Source: Rhodocytophaga rosea
GTDB lineage: Bacteria > Bacteroidota > Bacteroidia > Cytophagales > 172606-1
DNA: 64,000 nucleotides
Direction: 5' to 3'
NCBI RefSeq assembly: GCF_010119975.1
Contig: NZ_CP048222.1
Coordinates: 4,110,501 to 4,174,500, forward strand
Shown here piece after piece: positions 45,754-55,088 of this stretch. A program made the position numbers and the translations under genes. A model generated the notes under the pieces. That model had not been told where the DNA came from. It searched no databases and worked only from the letters and a program-made list of their open reading frames with translations. Positions within the stretch are counted from its first letter, which is position 1, and every line of letters starts with the position of its first letter.

Positions 45754-46698
45754 CTACACACTCAAATCTGGTAGGATCTGTTTGAGGTGATGGAGCAAAT
45801 GTCTCCCATAATCTAATGCCATATGTTCCAGCGTTACTGGCACATCCCCGGCAATACTGATCTGATGGGATAGTATTTCAGGTGTAAATTGTTGCATGAA
45901 ATGAGCCAGGTGCAGGTTATACTGTTTCCAAAATTCTATTAAAAAGAACCAGTCTGCCTGCTGGTAATTCTGAGTAAGTACCCAAAAATCCTGGCTGTAT
46001 CCCGGAAACTGAATGCCATCCCTTTCGCAGACCCTGATCCATTTGTGCTGATTATTGGAAGCAGAATCTATTAAATGGCCCATAATCTCTTTGTTTGACC
46101 ATTTGTCAGGTAAAGGCTTCAAACTGGCTTGTTGAGGGAGAATAGTTTTTAATAGGGGCTCTACTGTGTGTATGATGGCTTTCAATTGAGTAGCTGCTTG
46201 CTTTACAGCGTATAAAGGCAGGCTGAGTTCCATCTTTACATTGCCACGTTCATAAATTCGTTCAGCAGGAGGAAAATCTACTTCAATAAACCCCAGCTTC
46301 TTATACATCTGTCGTGCAGCTTCGAGCTTACTGTTGGTAACAAGTACCAGTTTTTTAGCACCTGTTTCAAGGGCTTTTTCAATGGCATACTGGCAAAGCA
46401 CTTTTCCAATCTTTTTGCCCTGAAATTTGGGAGAAACGGCCATTTTAGCCAGTTCATATACTTGCTCATCTTCTTTAATCAGTGCACAAGTTCCCGCTAC
46501 CTCCCCATTATATATAGCAAAAAATATAAAACCTCCCTGTTGCAGAATATATTCTTCCGGATTATTTAATACCCTTTGGTCTGGTTCTTCTACCGTAAAA
46601 TAGGCCATAATCCACTCCAGGTTCAGGTCTCTGAAATACGTTTTATACCGGGGCGTATAGTCAATAATTTCGGTGGTTGAAGGGGGATGTGTTTGCAT
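45754..46698 (-). CDS. GNAT acetyltransferase fused to DinB-like domain
   Basis: 314 residues from the ATG complementary to 46696-46698. Residues about 8-155 form a GNAT domain (IYNGEVAGTCALIKED, AVSPKFQGKKIGKVLCQYA with the acetyl-CoA loop QGKKIG). Residues about 165-310 form a DinB/YfiT-like four-helix domain (LKPLPDKWSNKEIMGHLIDS, YGRHLLHHLKQIL), with candidate metal His residues at HLIDSASNNQHKW and DYGRHLLHHL. DinB domains are metal-binding thiol-transferase-like or unknown. The two domains are usually separate proteins. Convergent with the LOG gene. Confidence 0.87.
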   Translation of the reverse strand: MQTHPPSTTEIIDYTPRYKTYFRDLNLEWIMAYFTVEEPDQRVLNNPEEYILQQGGFIFFAIYNGEVAGTCALIKEDEQVYELAKMAVSPKFQGKKIGKVLCQYAIEKALETGAKKLVLVTNSKLEAARQMYKKLGFIEVDFPPAERIYERGNVKMELSLPLYAVKQAATQLKAIIHTVEPLLKTILPQQASLKPLPDKWSNKEIMGHLIDSASNNQHKWIRVCERDGIQFPGYSQDFWVLTQNYQQADWFFLIEFWKQYNLHLAHFMQQFTPEILSHQISIAGDVPVTLEHMALDYGRHLLHHLKQILPDLSV

Positions 46699-46957
46699 AA
46701 GCAGATAAAGTTGAAACAATCTTATATATTTATAGAATTTTTTTATGAGATACTTCTCCCAAGATGGATAAGTATGACTATGAGAAATATTATATGAATC
46801 TCATATTTGCATGAAAATACGTTTATTTTTCATGGCTACTAACTCGATATGAGCTGATTTCGTACGTAAACTGATAATAAGCTGGCTCAATAGTAAATAT
46901 AGTGTGTACTAAAATTATGTTGGCTCTTCGTTGAAAAATTTATAAGCATGTTAACTT

Positions 46958-49915
46958 ATGACTACAGCTGAAGCAATTAAAGAACTTACCTTTGGAATTA
47001 CACGAACATCAACCGGAGAGGAATTTATTAAATCTTTAGCCCAATCCCTGGCCAAAGCCTTACAAATAGATTATGTATTTATTGGCGAACTTGATGAACA
47101 GACAGACTCTATTCACTCGATTGCTTTTGTTGTGAAAGGGCAATTAGTAGAGCCTGTGCAGTATCCGGTGGTAGGGTCGCTTTGCGAACAGGTGCTTCAT
47201 TATAATTTTTGTGAATTTCCTCACCATGTACAACAGCAATTTCCTTATAATCAAAGCTTAAAACATTATAATGTAGATAGTTATGTAGGCATTCCTTTGC
47301 TAAGCTCTCATAACAAAAATCTGGGAATATTATATGTAATGCATACAGAAGCTATCGAAGAGGTAGACGAAGTAAAAACCATGCTTAGCCTGGTTGCTAA
47401 ACGGGCCGAGATGGAACTGGAACGTAGCCTGTATGAAAAACAATTGCTGGCAAAAAACCAGGCACTCATGCAGGCGAATGATGAGTTAGCGAAAACCCGG
47501 CAAGCCTTACTGGATACTAACAAGCAACTGGAAATGCGGGTGGACGAACGGACAAGAGAACTTTCGGCAAGTGAGGAAGAACTCCGGCTATCGCTGGAGC
47601 AACTCAGCCAGACAAACCGTACCTTAAGAGACCGGGAAGCATTTTTAGCCTCTATCATCAACCAGACGAGTGTAGGTATTTGCGTAGCGAATCATGAAGG
47701 GCGGTTTATTTTTGTAAATGAAGGCTATTGCAAAATAACCGGCCGTACGCAGGCAGAGCTATTTACCCTCACCCTTTTAGACATTACCTATATTGAAGAT
47801 CAGGGTGATAATGTGGAACAGCTCAATAACCTGAGAAAAACCGGACAGGGATTTAAAATGGAAAAACGGTACGTACGTCCCGATGGCTCTTTGGTCTGGT
47901 GCCTGATAAGTGTTTCCAGAATAGAGCAGGAAGAAGGATTAACTGTACGTACTTTGGCTGTATGCCAGGATATTACCGAACGGAAACGATCAGAAGTTGC
48001 TTTACTTCAAACAGAAGAACGATTCCAGTTGCTTTCTAAAGCCACCAATGATGCCATCTGGGACTGGAATATTACAGCCAGTCAACTCTGGTGGAATGAA
48101 GGTTATAAAACTATTTTTGGCTACAAAGCCGAAGAAATTGAACCAAGCTTAGAAGCGTGGTACAACCGCATCCATCCTGATGACCAAAAACGGGTGATGG
48201 AAGGCATCCGGCAATTTATAAATCAGGGTGGAAAACAGAGAGCCGATGAATACCGCTTCCAAAAAGGTGATGGTTCTTATGCATATGTACTAGACAGGAG
48301 CTATGCCCTGCACGAACAGGGTGGAAAAGTCTACCGCATGATTGGTTCTATGATGGACGTAACAGAACGGAAAATGGCAGAGGAAGCATTGCTGCGGAGC
48401 CAGCAACAGGAGCGGGATATTAGAATAAAGATCGAACAACAAAGGCAATTCTTATATTTACTATTCTCACAAGTACCAGCCATTATCAGTGTAGTCAGAG
48501 GTCCGGATCTGGTGTATGAGCTGGCCAATGAAACACTTCAGAAATTTACAGGCAAACAATACCTGGGAAGAACATTAAGAGAGGTATATCCTGAAATAGA
48601 ATCCTCCTTATACCAGATTTACCAGCGTGTCTATCAGACAGGCGAACGGTTTGTAGGACAGTCTTTTCCGATTTTTCTGGATTGGCAACAGACAGGTAAA
48701 CCGTATGCGAAATACTTTAATATTGTATATGAAGCGTTTAAAGATGAACAGGGAAAAATAGATGGCGTAATTTCTTTTGGTTATGAAGTAACCAGCCAGG
48801 TTGAATCACGCCGTATGCTCGAAAAGAGCGAAGCCCAGATACGGCTGATTCTGGAGAGTATTCCGCACCTTGCCTGGACATCTTTACCAGAAACTTCTAT
48901 CAATTATTTTAACAAGCGCTGGTATGACTATACCGGCCTTTCAGAAGAACAAAGTCTCAGGCTTGGATGGCAATCTGTGATCCATCCGGATGACCTGCCT
49001 ATAGCTATTGAACGAAGAACCATTGGACGCGGTAAAGGCGAACCCTACGAAGTAGAAAACCGGTACCGCAAAGGGAGTGATGGCGCTTACCGCTGGCATC
49101 TGGCCAGGGTAGTTCCGATCCGGAATGCAGAGGGTAAAATTACGCTCTGGGTGGGTACGGCTACCGATATCCACGACCAGAAAACGACCCAGCATACCCT
49201 TGAAAACACATTGAAAGAATTGCATGAAAAGAATTATGAGCTGGATCAGTTTGTTTACAAAACTTCTCATGATCTGCGGGCACCGCTTACTACGATTATG
49301 GGCCTGGTAACCATACTAAAACTGGAGCCCGATGAAGCTACCAAAACGCATTACGTAGATCTGATCGAAACCAGGGTGCATAAACTGGATACTTTTATTA
49401 AATCCATGCTCGATTATTCCAGAAACACCCGTACCGCTGCTAAATATGAGAAGATTAATTTAGAAGCATTATTGCAGGAATGTATTGCCGAACTGGAATA
49501 TATGCGCAATTTTGACAGGCTGCATGTGAACTTACATATTGAAGAAGAGTATGTATTTTCGGATGTGTTCAGACTTAAAATTATTTTCTCGAATCTCATT
49601 TCCAATGCCATCAAGTACCAGGATTATAATAAACCACAAAGCCGGTTGAACATTCAGGTGATGCCAGCAGGCAACCAGGTAGTAATTACCTTTGCCGATA
49701 ATGGCGTAGGAATCGATCAGGCATATCAGGACCGTATTTTCAATATGTTCTTCCGGGCAGCAGAGCAATCCGAAGGGTCTGGCCTTGGATTATATATTGT
49801 AAAACAGGCGGCTACTGTACTTCAGGGCAACATTCATCTGGCAAGCCAGGCAGGAAAAGGCACTACATTTACCGTAACCTTACCTAGATTAACTCCGGAA
49901 TTTACTACTAGGTAA
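46958..49915 (+). CDS. GAF-PAS-PAS-PAS-PAS sensor histidine kinase
   Basis: 985 residues, intact, no transmembrane segment seen. A GAF domain spans residues about 1-160, a coiled coil about 165-235, then PAS/PAC units with tails DITERKRSE (about 340), DVTERKMAE (about 470) and others to about 760. The HisKA H-box is SHDLRAPLTTIMGLV. The HATPase has N-box LISNAIKYQD, FADNGVGID and GSGLGLYIVK. It is a cytosolic sensor. The ABC ATPase gene starts 4 bp after its stop, so the three genes probably form one operon. No response regulator is encoded nearby. Confidence 0.95.
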   Translation: MTTAEAIKELTFGITRTSTGEEFIKSLAQSLAKALQIDYVFIGELDEQTDSIHSIAFVVKGQLVEPVQYPVVGSLCEQVLHYNFCEFPHHVQQQFPYNQSLKHYNVDSYVGIPLLSSHNKNLGILYVMHTEAIEEVDEVKTMLSLVAKRAEMELERSLYEKQLLAKNQALMQANDELAKTRQALLDTNKQLEMRVDERTRELSASEEELRLSLEQLSQTNRTLRDREAFLASIINQTSVGICVANHEGRFIFVNEGYCKITGRTQAELFTLTLLDITYIEDQGDNVEQLNNLRKTGQGFKMEKRYVRPDGSLVWCLISVSRIEQEEGLTVRTLAVCQDITERKRSEVALLQTEERFQLLSKATNDAIWDWNITASQLWWNEGYKTIFGYKAEEIEPSLEAWYNRIHPDDQKRVMEGIRQFINQGGKQRADEYRFQKGDGSYAYVLDRSYALHEQGGKVYRMIGSMMDVTERKMAEEALLRSQQQERDIRIKIEQQRQFLYLLFSQVPAIISVVRGPDLVYELANETLQKFTGKQYLGRTLREVYPEIESSLYQIYQRVYQTGERFVGQSFPIFLDWQQTGKPYAKYFNIVYEAFKDEQGKIDGVISFGYEVTSQVESRRMLEKSEAQIRLILESIPHLAWTSLPETSINYFNKRWYDYTGLSEEQSLRLGWQSVIHPDDLPIAIERRTIGRGKGEPYEVENRYRKGSDGAYRWHLARVVPIRNAEGKITLWVGTATDIHDQKTTQHTLENTLKELHEKNYELDQFVYKTSHDLRAPLTTIMGLVTILKLEPDEATKTHYVDLIETRVHKLDTFIKSMLDYSRNTRTAAKYEKINLEALLQECIAELEYMRNFDRLHVNLHIEEEYVFSDVFRLKIIFSNLISNAIKYQDYNKPQSRLNIQVMPAGNQVVITFADNGVGIDQAYQDRIFNMFFRAAEQSEGSGLGLYIVKQAATVLQGNIHLASQAGKGTTFTVTLPRLTPEFTTR

Positions 49916-49919
49916 TTTG

Positions 49920-50561
49920 ATGTTAGAAATCAGGCATTACAAAAAGTATTATAACGGCATTCTGGTGTTGGACATTCCCCATCTGGTATTTCCGGCAGGT
50001 ATTCACTGGATAAAGGGTAAAAACGGCTCTGGTAAAACTACTTTGTTTAAAACGCTGGCTGGCCTGGTGCCTTTTGAAGGAACCATACAACTCGACTCCC
50101 AAACAGATCTGAGAAAACAAGCCGTTCCCTACCGGATGAAAGTAAATTATGGCGAAGCCGAGCCGGTATATCCTGGTTTTTTATCTGCAAAGGACCTGAT
50201 CCATTTTGTTTCGGCTGCTAAAAAAGCACCCACAGGTCAAGCGGACAGTCTGATAGAAGTATTTCAAATGGATCATTACATTCATACGCCTTGTGCCACC
50301 TATTCAAGCGGTATGCTCAAAAAGCTTTCACTGGTACTGGCATTTCTGGGAAAACCCAGCCTTATTATTCTGGATGAGCCTCTTACTACCATTGATGATG
50401 CCACAGCCACACAAGTATATCACCTGATTCAAAGGTATTGGCTAGAGTCAAATACTTCCTTTCTGTTATCTTCTCATCACCAGTTTGATTTCTCTGCCTT
50501 ATCAGTAAGTACTACTTTTCTGGTAGAAAATCAAACGGTTATACCATTACCAGTTAAATGA
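49920..50561 (+). CDS. ABC transporter ATP-binding protein
   Basis: 213 residues from ATG 49920 (an adjacent TTG at 49917 is less likely). Walker A is GKNGSGKTT, Walker B is LIILDEPLTTID and the switch His is in LLSSHHQF. The signature motif is YSSGMLKKLSL, a non-canonical form of LSGGQ common in ABC-2-type and exporter ATPases. It starts 4 bp after the kinase stop and overlaps the membrane gene by ATGA (50558-50561), so coupled translation is likely. Small size and single-domain form suit a two-gene exporter. Confidence 0.93.
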   Translation: MLEIRHYKKYYNGILVLDIPHLVFPAGIHWIKGKNGSGKTTLFKTLAGLVPFEGTIQLDSQTDLRKQAVPYRMKVNYGEAEPVYPGFLSAKDLIHFVSAAKKAPTGQADSLIEVFQMDHYIHTPCATYSSGMLKKLSLVLAFLGKPSLIILDEPLTTIDDATATQVYHLIQRYWLESNTSFLLSSHHQFDFSALSVSTTFLVENQTVIPLPVK

Positions 50562-51673
50562 AAGCCAGCCTGTATAAAGTTTTGTTACGCACCCTGGCGA
50601 TTTCCTATTATCAGGCGAATGCAGGCTTCTTTTTTGTAGTGATTGTATTTGCATTTGGTTTGCTCCGGCCGGTAGAACACATTGCCTTAATCACCTATAT
50701 GCTGTATTCGCCATTTCTTTTAGGATTACTTTTTCTTGTATGGACGCTCTACACACTCAAAACTGTTCACTACATTAAACAAGCTTTCGAACAGCCACAA
50801 CATACTTTTTTGTATCAATTTTACCTGTTTCCCCTTCCCGCCCGCCTGTGGTACTGGCTGCTAATTCAAGTTTCGCTCTGGCAGCCTGTATTGTTATATC
50901 AGGCATTTATTATATATGTGGGTTTCTCAACCGGGCAAATTACGCCTTTGTATGGGATGGCTCTTTTTAGCATAGGTACACTTGCCATAACCGTTACTTT
51001 GTATAACCATTGGTTAGCGAAGCCTGATCCGGATAAGCATTACTGGGCTATCAGTCAGTTCATTCGCAATAGGTTTACGATGCCGTATTTTTTCTTTTAT
51101 TTGGGCTACCTGACAAACCAGCATACGACATTGCTGTTGCTCTCCAAAGCTTTTTCGTGTGCGCTTCTCGTGGGAACGGTGCGCCTGTATGCGATAGAAG
51201 GATACGATGCGGTTATATTGTTGCTGGGAATGCTGTTTGCGGCATCAGGAAATGCTATTATCACCTATCGGTGTCAGGAATTTGAGCAGAATCAATTACA
51301 ATTTATTAAAAACATGCCCTTTCCGGTAAAGAAACGTTTTTTATCACTGATGGGGATATATTTTCTATTGCTGATTCCTGAGATAACCATTTGCATCCGT
51401 TACCTGCTGTTTGCGGCCAGTCCGTGGATTATTCTACAAATTATATTGTTTGGCCTGAGCCTGCTCATTTTCTATCATAGCTACCTGACAAAGCAACAAC
51501 TCGATCAGGAAACGTTTATCCGCCACCTGTTTTTTATAGGTATTGCTGTGTTTCTCCTGATTCTGTTTAGAATGAATGGATGGTTATTTATAGGAGTCAG
51601 TCTAAGTACGGCTTATTACCTATACCAGAAACATTATTATTCCTATGAACTGATCACTTTACCGGAAGAATAA
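50558..51673 (+). CDS. ABC transporter membrane subunit
   Basis: 371 residues with about ten hydrophobic segments spread over the whole length (for example residues 15-35, 45-65, 100-130). No substrate-binding or ATPase motif is present. By adjacency and the ATGA overlap with the ATPase gene it is taken as the permease of the same transporter. The layout resembles ABC-2-type permeases but sequence similarity is not obvious to me. With a sensor kinase as the operon's first gene, it may export or sense a stress compound; that is inference. Confidence 0.75.
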   Translation: MKASLYKVLLRTLAISYYQANAGFFFVVIVFAFGLLRPVEHIALITYMLYSPFLLGLLFLVWTLYTLKTVHYIKQAFEQPQHTFLYQFYLFPLPARLWYWLLIQVSLWQPVLLYQAFIIYVGFSTGQITPLYGMALFSIGTLAITVTLYNHWLAKPDPDKHYWAISQFIRNRFTMPYFFFYLGYLTNQHTTLLLLSKAFSCALLVGTVRLYAIEGYDAVILLLGMLFAASGNAIITYRCQEFEQNQLQFIKNMPFPVKKRFLSLMGIYFLLLIPEITICIRYLLFAASPWIILQIILFGLSLLIFYHSYLTKQQLDQETFIRHLFFIGIAVFLLILFRMNGWLFIGVSLSTAYYLYQKHYYSYELITLPEE

Positions 51674-51700
51674 CCGGTTATAAGCATTTTTAAGCCAGTT

Positions 51701-52042
51701 TTAAGAAGGTACCCTGAAATTTTTTATACTCACCTGCTTTCCTGATTTCTGGGCATATTTTACCAGATCGCAGGTACCCTGGCTTTTGCCATCCCAGAAA
51801 GCAATAACCAGTTGCGCCAGGTTAATAATAGAATAGGTCCGGCTCAGATCAGGAATATCTTTATTTTCTGTATGGGGAATAATCCGGATGGGAATATTTT
51901 TCTCTTTCGCATACCGCTCTGCCAGTTGGTCTGCCCCTAATGCACCTCCTGAAACCATCTCTGTAATATATACATGTTGCAGGGTGTCCTTCAAAAATTC
52001 GTAATCTGAAAATGTACGCGAACCAATAACTGCTACCCTCAT
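51701..52042 (-). CDS. SLOG-domain protein, DUF2493/YspA-like
   Basis: 113 residues. The nucleotide-like binding fold begins MRVAVIGSRTFSDYEFL, and the G-rich loop VSGGALGADQLAERYAKEKN matches the DUF2493/YspA pattern. SLOG relatives bind nucleotides or ADP-ribose-like ligands and are common in defence and nucleotide-signalling settings. It is convergent with the ABC permease and divergent from the 52237-52289 repeats. Confidence 0.85.
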   Translation of the reverse strand: MRVAVIGSRTFSDYEFLKDTLQHVYITEMVSGGALGADQLAERYAKEKNIPIRIIPHTENKDIPDLSRTYSIINLAQLVIAFWDGKSQGTCDLVKYAQKSGKQVSIKNFRVPS

Positions 52043-52236
52043 GATTTCTTAAAAATGATAAAATCGACTTATTTATACGTAAATATTCACAAATAGGCAT
52101 ATGATATACAAATCTATGCTGAGTATTAGATCATTTCCTGTATCAATTCTTTTTATAATTGTAATCTTCCGGTTGATATTTATATTTTGTTGTCAGAATA
52201 TTGCATTAAATATAACATACATCAGGCTCAAAAGAT

Positions 52237-52289
52237 TTGTTTACGCTCTGTATACCATCCGTTTAATAGTTGTTTACGCTCTGTATACC
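52237..52289 (+). repeat. 20-bp direct repeat, possible operator
   Basis: TTGTTTACGCTCTGTATACC occurs at 52237-52256 and again at 52270-52289, identical over 20 bp with a start-to-start distance of 33 bp (about three helical turns). It lies in the 349-bp gap 52043-52391, otherwise AT-rich and without a supported gene, 100 bp before the ankyrin gene. It may be an operator or a local slip duplication. Confidence 0.7.
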
Positions 52290-52391
52290 CCGGTTTTTAG
52301 ATAATATGGCAATTTACTGGTTGTTTTGCCCTCATACTAATGGCAGTACTGCTATCTGCCTAATTCTGTTTTCATTCAGACACATTTATTT

Positions 52392-53339
52392 ATGATGGTT
52401 AAAATTATCTGGACATTAATTGGCATCAATACGCTTTTATTCCTGGCTGCACTGTGGCAAGCAGTTACTAAAACTTCTGATCCGGCCGGAAATGCGATGG
52501 CCAGTGCCTTTACCAGCATAATCGGGATAGGGTTGTTTATCAGCATTTGCCTGATGATGATCAGCCGCCATCCGCTGGTATTAGTAGTAGCAGGTTTGCT
52601 TTCCTGCGGACCTATCCTGATAGGAGTTAGTCTGATAAGCTCTTTGATTGATGGATTTAAACCGGCAAAACCACAAGAACCTATTCCGGCTCAAGCTTAT
52701 TTCTCCTCTGAAAATCAGATTGCTCTGGCAAAGGCTATATCCAGTGGTGATACAGTACTTATCCGGGATATGGTGACAAAAGGTGCTGATGTGAATGCCA
52801 TAGAACAGGGAAATGCGACGCCCTTACAATTTGCCCTCTACCAGATCCAGATCAACGATTTTAATGAGGCAACCATACGTGAATCCATCCGCACGCTCAT
52901 TGCCCTGGGTGCCAATCCTGATTCAGGTTTAGCGGAAGCGGTTAAAATTGTTTCGGCAGAAACTATACGGGTGTTTCTGGAGAATGGTGCTGATCCTAAC
53001 CTGGCAGATGAATTTGGTGATCCCTTATTATTTGGGGCAGGCGCTTATGGCAAACCAGGTGTTTTACATGCTTTTGTTGAAAATGGTGCCCACATTAACG
53101 TATTCAATAATGATGGCTGGACACCTCTCATGCGCCTGGCTTATTATGGAAACTGGGATTCTATGATCTATTTACTTGAAAAAGGAGCCGATTACAAACA
53201 CATTGGTCCGGATGGAAAAAGTGTGGAAAGCCTGCTGAAAGAATATTATACAAAGAATGGGGCTGCGCCTGATAATTTACCAGAGGCATATATAGCGGTT
53301 TGTAAGCGGTTTAAAAACCAAGGTATCGTTATTTATTGA
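52392..53339 (+). CDS. Membrane-anchored ankyrin-repeat protein
   Basis: 315 residues. Three hydrophobic segments occupy residues 5-25, 35-55 and 62-90. About five ankyrin repeats follow from residue about 110: SGDTVLIRDMVTKGADVNAI, ALGANPDS, LENGADPNLADEFGDPLLFG, VENGAHINVFNNDGWTPLMR and LEKGADYKHIGPDGKS. Ankyrin repeats bind proteins. The orientation (N-terminal TM, soluble repeats) suggests a membrane-attached scaffold. The small gene at 53368 follows by 28 bp. Partner is unknown. Confidence 0.85.
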   Translation: MMVKIIWTLIGINTLLFLAALWQAVTKTSDPAGNAMASAFTSIIGIGLFISICLMMISRHPLVLVVAGLLSCGPILIGVSLISSLIDGFKPAKPQEPIPAQAYFSSENQIALAKAISSGDTVLIRDMVTKGADVNAIEQGNATPLQFALYQIQINDFNEATIRESIRTLIALGANPDSGLAEAVKIVSAETIRVFLENGADPNLADEFGDPLLFGAGAYGKPGVLHAFVENGAHINVFNNDGWTPLMRLAYYGNWDSMIYLLEKGADYKHIGPDGKSVESLLKEYYTKNGAAPDNLPEAYIAVCKRFKNQGIVIY

Positions 53340-53367
53340 ATCATATAAAATAATTCTTATTGAGTAT

Positions 53368-53706
53368 ATGCAGCCCATTGATCATATAAAGGCATCTTTC
53401 AGCCATCCGGATGATATTTTAAACTATGCCCTCTCTTTACATCTGGAATGGGGAGAAAACTTTGGCAAACCTATTCACGAACGGATGAAGCAACAATATC
53501 CGCACTTATGGCCACAAGAGATTGAGCAGTTAGATAGCCAGGCCAAAGCCATCAAATATGATAGTTTCCGGTTATTTGAGCAGGAACTGGATGGTAAAAT
53601 TACAGAATTAGAAGTACGCCGCAGAATCAAAGAGCAATTTCCAGGTATCAGTCAGGATAATATCAACAGGCTTAGTACGCAGGGAATGTATTATGCCCGC
53701 AGGTAA
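53368..53706 (+). CDS. Small hypothetical protein
   Basis: 112 residues, not recognised. It is charged and helical (ILNYALSLHLEWGENFGKPI, QQYPHLWPQEIEQLDSQAKA), without signal peptide or membrane span. It starts 28 bp after the ankyrin gene on the same strand, so the two are likely co-transcribed and may be functionally linked. The AraC gene downstream has its own promoter. Confidence 0.65.
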   Translation: MQPIDHIKASFSHPDDILNYALSLHLEWGENFGKPIHERMKQQYPHLWPQEIEQLDSQAKAIKYDSFRLFEQELDGKITELEVRRRIKEQFPGISQDNINRLSTQGMYYARR

Positions 53707-53779
53707 TATAACAGTATCTGGTTTAAAAGCTATTGTACAGTAATCCTTTTGTATACGGTTCCCTCTTTTATCAAATTCA

Positions 53780-53810
53780 TTGTGAGAGTTAGCCTGTTTC
53801 TTTACCTTTG
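53780..53810 (+). promoter_or_regulatory. Bacteroidota promoter for the AraC-type gene
   Basis: TTG at 53780-53782 and TACCTTTG at 53803-53810 (perfect TANNTTTG) are separated by 20 bp. The ATG is at 53828, 17 bp downstream. Confidence 0.6.
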
Positions 53811-53827
53811 AAGCAGGACCTTTTTCT

Positions 53828-54997
53828 ATGTTTTCTGAAGGTATTCTCCAAATACTCACCATTTTAAATTTACTGGGGGCTGCACAAGGGCTATTTATGG
53901 CACTCCTGGTGTTGAGCATGAAAAGTGCTAACCGGAAGGCAAGTATACTGCTGGCAACTCTACTTTTTTGTTTTTCTATGAGCATTGGCGGTGCTACGCT
54001 GGGTGTATCCGGGTATTACCTGCGTTTTCCCCATCTCATCCGGGTTGGCGATCCGTTTGTATTGCTGCTGGGTCCTTTATTTTATCTCTATGCCAGATCA
54101 CTGGCCAGATATCCACTTCGTCCGAAAGAACTGTTACACTTCGTACCGTTTCTAGTATATGTTTTATCTCTTATTCCATTTTTTGCTGGAACCGCTACGG
54201 AGAAAATTGCTTTTGTACAGCAAATGCAGGAATCCAGGTCAGCCGGAATCATTGTTATTGTGGTACTCCGACTGGTTTTTTTGTTAGCATATTCCGTTAT
54301 TACTTACCGATTTCTGCAAACTTATACAGCCCGTATTAAAGAGAATTTCTCTAACATTGATAAACTGAATCTGGACTGGTTGATTGCCGTTTCCAAACTC
54401 CTGCTACTGGTCATTGTGTGCAGCGTAGGCATGTACGTACTTATTCTTTTTAGTAAACTGAGCTTTCTGGAAAGCAATTATATCAATGCATTTCTGGTGA
54501 GTCTGGTCATTTATGCGGTAGGCTTTCTGGGTGTTCGCCAGAGCAGAGTATTTGCAGCAGCCCCTTTGCCAGTATCCACAGCAATACCTGTTTCGATTGA
54601 ACCAGCTGAAACCAAACCAGCCACCAAATACGAAAATTCCACCCTAAGTCAGGAAAAATCAAGCCGGTATTTGCAAAAGTTGCTCCATAGTATGCAGCAA
54701 GACAAACTTTACCTCGACAGTGAGCTATCTCTGCAAACGCTGGCTGATAAACTTTCTATTCCACCACATTATCTTTCGCAGGTCATTAATGAGCAGTTAG
54801 GGCAGAACTTTTTCGATTTTGTAAACACTTACCGGGTAGAAGAAGTGAAAAGCCGGTTAACCGATCCTAAAAATCAACACTTAACCATCTTGGCAATTGC
54901 TTTTGATGCCGGATTCAATTCCAAATCTGCTTTTAATCTGGCTTTCAAATCGATCACTGGCTTTACTCCTTCACAATTCCGTACCCAGCATAAATAA
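53828..54997 (+). CDS. Membrane-anchored AraC-family transcriptional regulator
   Basis: 389 residues. The N-terminal 240 residues form about seven hydrophobic segments (for example ILTILNLLGAAQGLFMALLV, VGDPFVLLLGPLFYLYARSL, AFLVSLVIYAVGFLG). A linker precedes the C-terminal AraC double helix-turn-helix, with LSLQTLADKLSIPPHYLSQV and ILAIAFDAGFNSKSAFNLAF...FTPSQFR. Such 7TM-AraC proteins are common in Bacteroidota and are thought to sense extracellular or membrane signals directly. The nearest downstream gene on the same strand is the EEP-family protein (91 bp), a candidate target. Signal unknown. Confidence 0.93.
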   Translation: MFSEGILQILTILNLLGAAQGLFMALLVLSMKSANRKASILLATLLFCFSMSIGGATLGVSGYYLRFPHLIRVGDPFVLLLGPLFYLYARSLARYPLRPKELLHFVPFLVYVLSLIPFFAGTATEKIAFVQQMQESRSAGIIVIVVLRLVFLLAYSVITYRFLQTYTARIKENFSNIDKLNLDWLIAVSKLLLLVIVCSVGMYVLILFSKLSFLESNYINAFLVSLVIYAVGFLGVRQSRVFAAAPLPVSTAIPVSIEPAETKPATKYENSTLSQEKSSRYLQKLLHSMQQDKLYLDSELSLQTLADKLSIPPHYLSQVINEQLGQNFFDFVNTYRVEEVKSRLTDPKNQHLTILAIAFDAGFNSKSAFNLAFKSITGFTPSQFRTQHK

Positions 54998-55088
54998 TTG
55001 TATAATAATATGTATGACTGGCACATCATACAATTTTTGCCTTAATTGGGGCAATAAATCAATTGTGAATAATGAACCTTTACCGCCT

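Noticed and set aside
52101-52304. 67-codon frame with hydrophobic residues
   Set aside because: It runs across the 20-bp direct repeats and has low-complexity AT-driven composition; no family signature.
54897-55088. N-terminal extension of the endonuclease/exonuclease/phosphatase-family gene
   Set aside because: It overlaps the AraC-type gene and precedes a good signal peptide that begins at the ATG at 55089.
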